From assembly GCA_035771165.1 (NCBI GenBank), contig JAWNZC010000229.1, positions 506,501-570,500 on the forward strand: a stretch of 64,000 nucleotides of DNA, in the 5' to 3' direction. The notes under the pieces were generated by a model. The model was not told the DNA's origin. It made no database searches and worked only from the letters and a program-made list of their open reading frames with translations. A program made the position numbers and the translations under genes. Source of the stretch: Paragorgia papillata (taxonomy: Eukaryota > Cnidaria > Anthozoa > Scleralcyonacea > Coralliidae). Positions 11,701 through 23,500 of this stretch are shown here, piece after piece. Each line of letters begins with the position of its first letter. Position 1 is the first letter of the stretch.

Positions 11701-14700
11701 GTCGAGGATGAATGAGAAAAAATATATATATAGGTGGTGTATATGATTACAAAAAATAGCTTAGTCATAAGTTCAAAATAGCATTTAAGTTAATGTTAAT
11801 CGAAGCACCGTCAGACAGAATGGTTCGAGAAGCCAAACTAAAAAACAACTACAGTACATCTCAATCTTAAATCAGATTCTCCTGTATTACAGTGTTTTTA
11901 AATTCAAAGTGAGTATATTTCAATGCTCTCCCATTTAACTCTCTCTTGAAACATGTTTATTTTGTTGTTAACATTTCTTGTTAAAATAATTTTTAAAGAG
12001 CGCCGCCCTCAAATAAGCGCCGCATCCGAAACACTAAAAATTTAAAGAGCACCGTATATTTATAATTATAATAATAATAATTATTATAATTCGACACGGG
12101 GTTTCTATTTGGCTTAATGGTACGCACTATCGTTGAGGTTAACCGCTTTTTTAAGATAGTATTTTAAATAAGTGCATATTTAAAACTAGTCCAAGTGTAC
12201 ACAATTCTAATATACGTCATTATGCGCGTCAACTGTGCATAATGACGTACTTTTGAGTGAAAACCAAGCATAAATCCTTGTAGAAATAAAAGCATTACTT
12301 ACAACTGATGGTTAGTTAAGGTACAACACAATTGGATCATTCTCAAAATCATTTTCAATCCTTTCAGCCTATTTCACACCCTAGTTTCTCTAGTGTTGCA
12401 ATACTGCGTTAAAGAACTTTCATAATCAAATTTCCATGTTTCTTTGTAATTCCATCTTTTATTGCTCTTCCTTCTTCCTAATTTCTTATACATTTTCAAA
12501 ATGCGTTTGTTAAAAAGAAAAGCAACAGCCATGTAAAGACCTTGCAATGATGCAAAAATCACGAACAAATACGAGAAGACTGGGGTGGAGTCTACAAGAA
12601 CATCCAAGAAGCCAAAGAACCAACTAAATCCCATTAAGGTTGAGATCTTGAGATATATCCAGAACATGGTTCTTGGTCTTTGATGAGTCGATGAGGTTAA
12701 TAAAGAACTTTCAGAACGTTCATGATGAATAACAAGCACAGTACGAATAAAGAATATCACGTTGAAACCCAAGATTAAACCAACTGGAAGAACAAACAGA
12801 TACTGTAGGGCGTCTTTAGTTTTAAACCAACATATTTGCAATTTATCATTCACGTAAATATCGTAAACACCTTGCTCATCTATCACTGCACACGTGATAA
12901 CAAAAATGGCGGGAAGACCCCAAGCAATGGCCGAGTATTTGAAGAAGTTTTTGTTTTCGCTCGCCCGAGATCTATCTCTAGATACATCCTTGCTCGCAAA
13001 CACGGACGATGTATGATACGCAATTATTGCCATAGCAACAAATGACACAAGAAATAAGTAATGTTCAACAGCTGCTGTCACGTGACATACAAGTGACGGC
13101 TGAGGTTGGCCAACAGCAGACAACCATAAGAGTTGCACTAGAAATAACACCACAGACAAACTTAAAATGTTTTTTCCAGGAAGACGACGAAGTTCTGAGA
13201 AAATAACGTAAGTTTGAATGACGAAGAATAAACAAAGCATGGATATGACAAAAGTAATAAATGTTAAATACTCCAGATAAAGTTGCGTGCTGTTAGCATT
13301 GGAGAAGCGTACTCTACTGGTATGCAGCAAATTATTACAGACCACAACTGATCCATTTTCTAAGTCATACTCGCCAAAGTCATATGTTTTGTTTGTGCTG
13401 TTCTCAAATATGGTGAGATTATCAAATTTTATGTATTCTTCTGGTCTTAGAATAATTCGACGTCCTTCGCAGTATGCAAAGACAACTTTTTCACAAATAG
13501 AAATTATCTTTCGGGAGCTTTCTTTATCAGTTTCAAAAAACACCTGGCTTTTATGAAATGTTTCGCCCGTCGAGTTGATAAAATATTGTTGGTCTTGTAA
13601 CACAGTGTAGTCACCAGGACCATATGTCTGCTTTTTAATGCACGCTAACTGACGAGTGGTTGTCTTAAATACTGTAAATGTTGTATTCAAGATAATCATA
13701 GAAAATTCTTCTGAAAAAGTCAGGAGCCGTCCAAGTGGCAAAGCGTTTGTATCTAGCCGAGATCCATTTGTATCTGTAATTTTAGTATGGTTTTCTTTGG
13801 CTAAACGTAATGTTTCCTCATTTGTCAAAGATAACCTGAACCTAACTAAATTATATTTGTACTCATCAGATATCATCAATCTCTCCACTTGCCAGCTGTT
13901 GAGATTAAACAATGTTTTCAAAGATGACAAAAAGCTGTCATAATGTATCCGTATAGACTGTGTTGAGTTACTTCTTAGCCAGACTACCACCTGATATTTA
14001 TCAAGAATATCCTCCTCTGGTGCTTCATAGAAATCAGTCTCACATGATTCTAGGCGAGCGTTATAAGACCCCCCGTTACACGAGACTTCTATACCTGAAC
14101 TATGCCCATGACCCGTAAGATCCAGGGCATATGAAAATGATGGAATATTGGAAAACGGATCCGATCGTTCCGGACTTTCTCCAGCCATCCCAGGACAACC
14201 AACATCTATAGGACTTTCTTCATAAGGACCACACTTGAGTTGATCACGTGATACATTCCAACAAACAGCACACCAGATGTTTCTGTAGTTTATGCGACCA
14301 TCTCCGACCACCCCCACAGGACCACTGGTGCAATTTTTATTGTATCGATGTCCCTCTGGACAAGACTGTGTTATCAGTTTTAGAAAACATTTTCGTGTAG
14401 ACTGATGTTTCTTTTTACGAATAATAATGCTTTCACTTCCACAATATTTTAAAACAAATTCTACTGTTCCTTCAATGGTGGTTATGGATAAAGGTGGTAA
14501 GATGGAACATGTTATATTGAAATCAAAATATTCAAAAACGTCAACTTGATTACACTGAGCACAATATTGATTTTGGAATATCACATTATGTTCATCAATT
14601 ACAGGAATGTGACTGCGGATATTCTGTCCATTTAATGGCTGTGAAATATTTTCACACTTTAAAGATATGTCGTCAGGTTTCCAGCTCTCGGGACATTTGT

Positions 14701-17700
14701 TCACTGACCATACACTTTCAAAGGTACCAGGTAATATATCGCAGGAAAACAATTTTTGATCTATTGCATGACGAGCTGACTGTGTGTTTCCACAGTATAG
14801 TTCATTGTCAGCACAACAATCATTAAAGAAGTTGCAGTAAGAATCACAAAAACAGTTAAGAGATAGGTTAGGGGAGGAGTTGTTGAAATGATTCCAACAA
14901 TTAGCACGACAAGAATATTTTGGTAGACATACTTGTGAAATTATTAATGACTTGGATTCATCACGCTTACTTTGTTCCGTCTTATTCTGGTGGTCATCAT
15001 CACGGAAGCTTCTTGCAGCTCTTTTCTTTGTGTTTATTTGCTTTTCTTCTTTGTTATAATCATTTTCTGTTGACTTGTGAAGTTGTTTGTACACTTCTTG
15101 AATAATGAATATTTCATACCAACATCATGATCAATATGTAAATCATTTCTTTTCACACTACTGGAGGTCTTCTTTAACCATAAATCATTCCTTGGTGATT
15201 TCATTCGGATACCAAACACCTTTCTGTATTTAAAAAGGTGATTGGAATATTCCTCTGAGCCTAAACTGTATGCTTCTCCTTTCACCTTGTCCATCGGTCT
15301 CCATGAACTTTGAGCTTCACCACATGTCAAACTGAGAAATATTATGAACAGGTGAACTAAAATAACGCACTTTCCCATTGGAATTCTCTTTAAAACCTTC
15401 AGAATAAGCTAACGGCTGCAAGACACAAAAACTATAGCTTTTTCACCTCTGGTTTCGTGAACTAATATGTTGCATTTGGAATTTGATACGCTATGTGAGC
15501 AGTGTTTACCCTGCAGACGTAACCGTCAATCGCTCTCTTGATCAAGTGCTGTCAGCTGACGGCTTGAGTACACTTTTTCCGTTCATGTTGAAAAAAATAA
15601 TAGCAAATTAAGTGTCTTAAAGAAGAAAAGAACAAAATACGACCACAAAGTAACTTGCGTCAAATTCTTCCGTTAAATGATCGCTTTTCTGTTCTAAAAC
15701 AAAATGTTTCCTACTGTACAACATCGTTGACTGTGTCTTTTCGCATGCAATATATGCTCAAGTGGTTATGACAAGTGGTTGTGACAATGTACTTAGATTG
15801 GTCGTGTTGTTAATTTGCTTTCAGGGGAGTGTTGTTGGCACAGTGGTTAGCGCACATGCCTTTCACCTCTTCGACCCGGGTTCGATACTTGCTCAGTTCA
15901 GTTATCTGATTAAAATTTCGCCTTGGCCGCATGTGAGAAGAGTGCTTCCAGTTTAACTCTACCAAACACCGCAGGTTTCCTCCGGGTACTCTGGTTTCCT
16001 CCTCCTGTAGTAACACTGGACCAATGAGAGATGGCCCTTACTGGACCTCTAGGGAGAACAGTTAGATATAACTGATAGAGCTATCCAGTATAAATAAGAT
16101 TAGTTTAGTTTTTAGTTTTGTTTGTTAATAAGCAATATAGCTTTATAATATTAAGAAGTCATTGTACTATAGCCACGAAGGCCCATTCACTCTATTTTCA
16201 ACCCCGAGCAGGACACATTTATTGAACCTTATTTAATTAATGGGAGCCCAATGTTTGTGGGGTTTTTCTTCGGGTAACGTTTTGGTTCTTTTATTATGGC
16301 GCCGTGAAGAACAGCAAAACTCAACTTTTGAAACGGCACAGAGCTTTAATCGTGTTTAAATAAAATGTTGCAATACGAGAAGCGCCATAATAAAATTGCC
16401 TTTGTTTTTTTTTTTAATTTTTTGCAGCCATAGAAAGATTTTCGTGACTTAAAATCAAGCCGTGGTAACCGGGCTAGCCCGCCTCATATGAACAGCCCCT
16501 AAAGGCCCGTTTATACACATGCGGTTTAAGCTGTGATTTTTCTCGCGCTGACGCATGCGATTGAACGGATGATTCACCAAGGTATCGGACGTCACATAGC
16601 TCTGAACAAATGGTCCAATACATTCGTAACTCAATCTATTCGATCGCGTGTGTTAGAAGGAGAAAAATCGCACAAAAAACCGCCCGTGTAAACGATCCTT
16701 GCCGTTCACATGAAGCGAGCTAGCTCGGTTACTGGACTGAATTGTTTTTCTTTAATAAGCTATTAGTGAGAAATATTAACATTGCGAGTTCATTCTTACG
16801 CTCAATATGTACTTAATGTGTGTCATGACTGATGAGGGTTTATCAATCTATAGCAGTTAAAGGAATCATAACAATGTTATGTAAGATCTTTATCGGATTT
16901 TAAATGTTGGATATATTATAATTATCTGCAATTAAAATGCTCATTAAATACTCCACGAAGAAAAGACAAAATAAATGGCTTTCAGCTATAACATAGCTTG
17001 AATATCTGAAATTATTGCGATAAACATTATTATTTAGATGAATTAATTCATATTTTCTTTAAGCAAGACTTGGCACGTGTTGTAAAACCAATGCATACTA
17101 TTCGGTCGCTAATAATTATATCTAAGGGGCCGATTACATGAGCCGGGCTAGCTAACCCGGCTAACCGAGCTGAAATAAAAGTAGCGTGCTGCGTAGGCAG
17201 TGTTGAAACAACAATCGAAATATGGTAACTTAGGTTGGAATATACTGCCGAAACAGAGAACGTAGGAATCAAACGTTTCGAGCGAAGGCCCTTCGTCAGA
17301 GAGAAACGTAAAGGTGTAAACAAACAATGAGCTTATTATATACGAAAGGTAATCATGTGACCAAAAATAAGTCAATCAGATAAAAATGACAATAACAAAT
17401 TGATAATGAGTTGCGAAAAATTAGCCAATCAAAGCAAAGTGACAATAACAAATAGATAATGAGATGCGAAAGACATTTGCTATTCATACCGTAGATGAGT
17501 AAAAAGGAGGGGGTGTAAAAAGGATGAGCGAGAGTAAAAATAGATAAATTAATAAAGTGAAAACGCTGTTTATGTCCGCCCTTGCTGAACAGAAACAACG
17601 TCTTCAGAGGTGTTAAATAAAAGAAAAACGTTCGTTGAGTCCGTGAGGATGAATAGTACCAATTTTGAAAATGAGACGCTTTTCTAGTCTTTTGCGGCTG

Positions 17701-20493
17701 ACATTACCGCCAGAAATGGGTGAGATGGCACAAACTTTCATGTCTGAAATACAATGGTTGGCACTATTAAAATGTCGGGCAACAGGCTTGTCAACATCAT
17801 TGTTCCTCGCGGAACGAAGATGTTCAGCAAACCTGTCAGATAAACGTCTGCCAGTTTCACCGATGTAAAGCATGCAACATTTTTTGCAAGAAATACAGTA
17901 AATGATGTTGGAAGAGATGCAAGTAAAATTATGCTGAATAACAAAATTAGATTTAGGTCCCGAAATACATGTAGCGGAGTTAAGAAAGGAACACGTGTAA
18001 CAACGGGTACGGGAACAAGAAAAGGTACCCGCAGGTGCCAGTAGATTTTCTGGATGTATTTCGGGACCTAAATCTATTCTATTAATTATTCAGCATAATT
18101 TTACTTGCATCTCTTCCAACTTTACTGTATTTCTTGCAATAAATGTTGCATGCTTTACATCGGTGAAACTGGCAGACGTTTATCTGACAGGTTTGCTGAA
18201 CATCTTCGTTCCGTGAGGAACAATGATGTTGACAAGCCTGTTGCCCGACATTTTAATAGTGCCAACCATTGTATTTCAGACATGAAAGTTTGTGCCATCT
18301 CACCCATTTCTGGCGGTAATGTCAGCCGCAAAAGACTAGAAAAGCGTCTCATTTTCAAAATTGGTACCATTCATCCTCACGGACTCAACGAACGTTTTTC
18401 TTTTATTTAACACCTCTGAATACGTTGTTTCTGTTCAGCAAGGGCGGACATAAACAGCGTTTTCACTTTATTAATTTATCTATTTTTACTCTCGCTCATC
18501 CTTTCTACACCCCCTCCTTTTTACTCATCGACGGTATGAATAGCAAATGTCTTTCGCATCTCATCAATTTGTTATTGTCATTTTTATCTGATTGGCTTAT
18601 TTTTGGTCACATGATTACCTTTCGTATATAATAAGCTCATTGTTTGTTTACACTCTTTACGTTTCTCTCTGACGAAGGGCCTTCGCTCGAAACGTTAGAT
18701 TCCTACGTTCTCTGTTTCGGCAGTATATCTAACCTAAGTTACTATAACCGGGCTGACTCGTGTCACGAAATTTTTTCTTCGGCCACAAAAGGAGATTTTA
18801 ATCAACGTTAGGATTCGTTTACATTGAAAACCACAGTGAGATCCTAATCAAATCTTGAAGCAACGGCCTTATGTAAACAAAAACTGAAATGCAAAATTCA
18901 GGCCAGCGTAATGTACTCCCCCCCCCCCCCCCCCCTTCCCTCTAATAGAGCAAAGTGAAGTATAAACTGGCGAGATTTTTAGCAACGGTATACTGACGTT
19001 TTCAGTGGAGCTCTTCACTATATCGGAAACCCTGCCTACGCAGCAAGCATAAGATCATTCAGTTGATGGTGACACCGAATTATTATTCAGTATTGAAGCG
19101 ACACACTGGCTCCTTATCTCTTCATCATGCGTCTAGACAGTGCCAACTGACACAATGAGAGAATCTTGATTCATTCTTAATTAACATTCTTGTGCAAAGA
19201 AGAACTGATATTTGACCACTTTGTTGACCTGACCTTGCTCTAGCATCTGCCACCATATTATTACACTGTGTAAGTCAAAGAAAACAATACGGTTTCTACA
19301 TCAACGATTCAAAAACACACTTACACACGTTATCAGCTACAGCCAAGAATGTAGCATCAAAACTATAGATGATAAATTAATGTTTGGCCATACATGTAAC
19401 TTGCCTAGCAGGCGCTCCGTTGTGGAGGAGAGGGGGTTGAAAATAAGGGGTTCGGAAAGAGGGGCGTAACTGAAAGTTACTTGAAGCGCAACGGAGGGGA
19501 CGAAATAAGAATTATTTTTATCGAAAAATCAGTCTGTGACTACCTTTCTGGTTTCTTCTCGTCTCCTCGCCGCTTGGCTAGAGATCAGTAACATGAAGCC
19601 GTGTAATGAGAAGTGTAATGTCATCTACAAATGTTCCTGTAGCTCATTCTCAGGTGTATTTTATTGCTCCACAAGTTTGCTGTGGCGCAATTAAATCTTC
19701 ACAGTCCTTGATACAGCTTCTTGTTGTAGTTTGTAAAATATCTTCGGGGTCTCGTAAACCAACTTGATCACTTTCCCAAGATGTGTTCATGTTTTCGGCA
19801 TCGTGCACAAATTTATTAAAAGAAACAAAACAAAATAAAACAAAAGTTACCAAAATCGTATTTGATTTCTAATGTTATTCGTTAATTTTACCCCAGGCCC
19901 CACACAGTTTGATGACCATACAGTACCTGCTAAACAACACCGACACCGCTGCTAAACGTTTGCGCATATACGTGAGTTTGCAAGAATAAACAACAACAAC
20001 CAGACGAGTAAAGGTTGAATGACTTCATTTTAAAATAAGGGCGCTCAGATATTTTATCAAATATTTTTAAAGATATTAAATTTGCAGCTATACATCAAGT
20101 ACGAATCTTAAAATTTCAATAGTGAAATAAAAGTAGCGTGCTGCGTAGGCACTGTTGAAACAACAATCGAAATATAGTAAGCTTTGATATACTGCCAAGA
20201 CAGAGAACGTATAGGAGTCTAACATTTCGAGCGAAGGACCTTCGTCAGAGAGAAACGTGTTTCTCTCTGACGAAGGGCCTTTGCCCGAAACATTAGACTC
20301 CTACGTTCTCTGTTTCAGCAGTATATCAAATCTTACTATATTAAAATTTCAATAGCCTTTTGTTTTCTTAAAATTTGCAACAAAAGTTTAGCAGTTTTAT
20401 CGCATTACAGAATAACAATGGTTTCACGCTCTTTTTTTGGTTGGGAGCTTGCGCGCGCGCAAAAGTGGGAACGAGAATTTTTTACAACATCTT

Positions 20494-20543
<50 letters not shown>

Positions 20544-23500
20544 CAAATTAAACCAACTAAGTGTTTATAAAGACAAGGAGCACTAGAAATTACAAATTGG
20601 CAGAGTAACCGCAACAGCGTACGGTAATTACCGCGGACCCATAAATAAACAAAAAATAACGAAATTACAAGTACAAGTATATTTAGTAAATCAATGTTTA
20701 CGTACATATACAGTTTGACGGATGACGACACACACTTCAGAAATTTACTTTTATATCTCGGTGTAGTGTTTTAAATCTCGCGTGTTAACTTGAATCAGGG
20801 GAGCACGAGTGGCGTGTGCTGTTAGGGCGCTGCCTCTCACCGCTGTAGTGAAGCCCAGTTGAACGGGGTTAGTACTTGGATGGGTGACCGTCCGGGAATA
20901 ACCCCATTCTCGAACTTCATGTGAGTTGAGTTTAGTTGGTCTCTCCTGTGCTTCGAGGGTTTTTCGCAGGGTTCTGCGGTTTTCCTCCCTCAGTAAAATC
21001 AACACTTAGGTCTTAGCTTATTTCGTGCACTTTTAACACGAGCCCCTTGCTCGGATGATTGGGCGACCACATCCTGTGCTTACGACGTTAAATTAATCAT
21101 TACTCAATCAGAGCACATTTTAGATGGGAGAATATCTCTTCAAAAAACTGACTCAAATGTTAGTTTATCTGTCGCTATTTGATGACCATGCTCTGCGCTG
21201 TGAGTGCTATAGTTACTCTGCAGAACATCAGTATACTGTATATACACAAGGTTATATATGTTTATTGTATAGATGAGCTCGTTTTCGGGTCATTATGCCA
21301 AATGGCGCACGCTGGTTGGTTGCTGAGAGGTCCGGAAAAAGCCGTAATGCCCCTTTGGCACTGTGAGACGGCATTACGTCCTTTTTAATGACCTGCAAGT
21401 TTTGGCGGGAAAATTACTGAGTTGATTTGAATGAGAATAAAGGCGAATTAGATATATTAGTTGGAAATTTTGAACAATAATACGTCCTGCATGGAACGTT
21501 AGTGTGTTTTTTTTTTATAAAAACTTCTTATTTAAAAGCGCGAAAAATAAAAGTCTAGCCTAACAGGTGTAAACATGAAGCGAAACGAACAAGCTCAAAA
21601 GTAAGAACTAGTAAGGTGAACAACGACATCTGATCAAGACAAACGCAGAACTAAAAACAGATAAGAAAACAAACCAAAAGCCATATAATAAAAGGCTTAT
21701 TAACCTCGTTTTCTCGGTCTGTACGGGAAAATATTTGCCCTCGGTTTCTCTCGTACATACAAATACTTTCCCGTACAGACCTCGAACTCAGTTAATAAGT
21801 CTTTAGTAGTCGCCATGTAAGGTTTAAAAAATTCTCTTCTGAATTTTAACAAGTATAATAATTTTACCAAGCTGCACTCTTGTATAACTCAAAAAACAAT
21901 TTCCATAATTCGCAATAATGTTTAAAGTGCTTATATAAAGGAAAAGTTATTATAGACGAAGTGCGGTCAGGTAAGGCATAATGATATAAAGAAATAAACA
22001 TTTTGTTTGTTAGTTTGCGGTGTGCCAAGATTCTAGTGTTTTTCGGATTCTATAGTGTCCTTTGTCGATTACTTTCCCGTTTTGAAATTAGATTTTGTGG
22101 TCGTTTTTCCAAGCGTGACCTTGTAATGTTTGAAAAATGTGCGTAATTGGTGACATGTCGGATATGTTTGTTTTTTTCTGGTTTCAAATGATCTTCCTGT
22201 TTCTCCGATATAAACTCACAAACAATGCCGCCGCTAATTAATTCATTCACCCTACGTAGTGACATTAGCCCTATCTAGACTGGACTTTTTTTTGGTCTTC
22301 TGGGGTTGGGGGAGGGAAAGCGAAATGTGCCCGCGGTTAATATCTCAGAAAGTATTTATGCTATTGAAGTGAGACTTGGTATGGTTTATTGAACATTCAA
22401 AAATATTTTAATTTTTATTGGTGTCACCCCAGACGTCACTGGTGACGTCATACCTAAAAATACAGCGTATTTTTAATAAATAAAAGTGAAATACAGCCAA
22501 ATAATAAACAAGAAAAACTCTATTTTTTTATTATTACTGTAATTAGAGCATGTAGAAAGAAGATAAAAGTATAAAAGTTTACGAAGAATTTGGTTTATTT
22601 TTTTGTTTAGTATCCTATGAGCGAATATTAAATTGATGACGTCACTGTATGACGGCATTGTTCGGCCATCTTGGATTCCGCCATATTGGATTTGTGACGT
22701 CATTAGATGAACTTAAATAACACAAAATTTATGGAATTATATTAAAAATACTAAAGCAGATTTTCGAAATTTTTGTCACAAACGTCATCAAAAACGTGGT
22801 TGCTATGGCGACACTAATCAGTGTAAATAATTTTTTACACACGGAAGTGTTCCGCAACACTAGTTATGAAAAGTCACAAAATTTCGTGCATTTATTTTAA
22901 ATACTCAAAGTTACAATAAAGGTTTAAAGTGCCTATGTCATCCTTTTGGAACATTCTGAGAAGATTTGTAATATATCTTCTCAAGCGAATATTTCATCTT
23001 CATGGACGTTTTTGCCGTTAAAGTTGACGGAAGTGACGTCAAAAGAGGAATCTGTAAAGTGGTTTTCATATAGACAAATTCCTCTTTCGACGTAACTTCC
23101 GTCAACTTTAACGGCAAAACAAATCCATGAAGATGAAATTTTCGCCTGAGAAGATATATTACAAATCTTCTCAGAATGTTCCAATTAGTATAAATATGTA
23201 AAGTCCCTGAGGATGACATGCACTTTAAATTCGCCGCGGGCACTTTCCGTTCCCCCCTCCCCCCTCAGGCTAGATAGGATTAACTTTAATTACTGCTATT
23301 TTGAAGTTATGACTAAGCTATTTTCTGTAATTATATATACCACCTACTATTTTCTCTTCTCATTCATCTTCGACCTGTTGAAGACCACATACTGGTGGCC
23401 AAAAGCTTGTTAATAAAATTCTTTCTGTTCAGAGAACGTGTTTATTGCTTAATATCGAAAAGTTATTAGTTTTAAATTAATTTTTTGTTTGATCTAAGAA

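Larger units (their letters stand above)
17173..18744. mobile_element. Palindromic Penelope-like element fragment (two inverted arms)
   Basis: Left arm (17173-17971) and right arm (18053-18744) are inverted copies around a roughly 80-bp centre. Each carries part of a PLE endonuclease frame and a hammerhead-like motif. The flanks 17162-17172 (TAACCGAGCTG) and 18745-18755 (TAACCGGGCTG) look like an 11-bp target duplication with one mismatch. The insertion is absent from unit B. It sits inside a MITE whose family also has a copy at 29760-29984. Confidence 0.75.
10765..20500. repeat. Tandem segmental duplication, unit A
   Basis: Starts at AAAGACAAGGAGCAC (about 10765) and runs through receptor copy 2 and its upstream flank to ATGGTTTCACGCTC (about 20420) and beyond. 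The same order of anchors recurs in unit B, with only substitutions, short indels and discrete insertions. Both units lie in one NCAPH2 intron. Confidence 0.85.

Noticed and set aside
19650..19853. 67-codon Cys-containing small frame, present in the same form at 31233-31436
   Set aside because: It starts at TTG with no suitable ATG; its preservation in both units is expected from the recent duplication.
20860..20935. Possible functional 5S rRNA gene
   Set aside because: Only the promoter-bearing part matches and a SINE tail follows; a second copy has the same tail.
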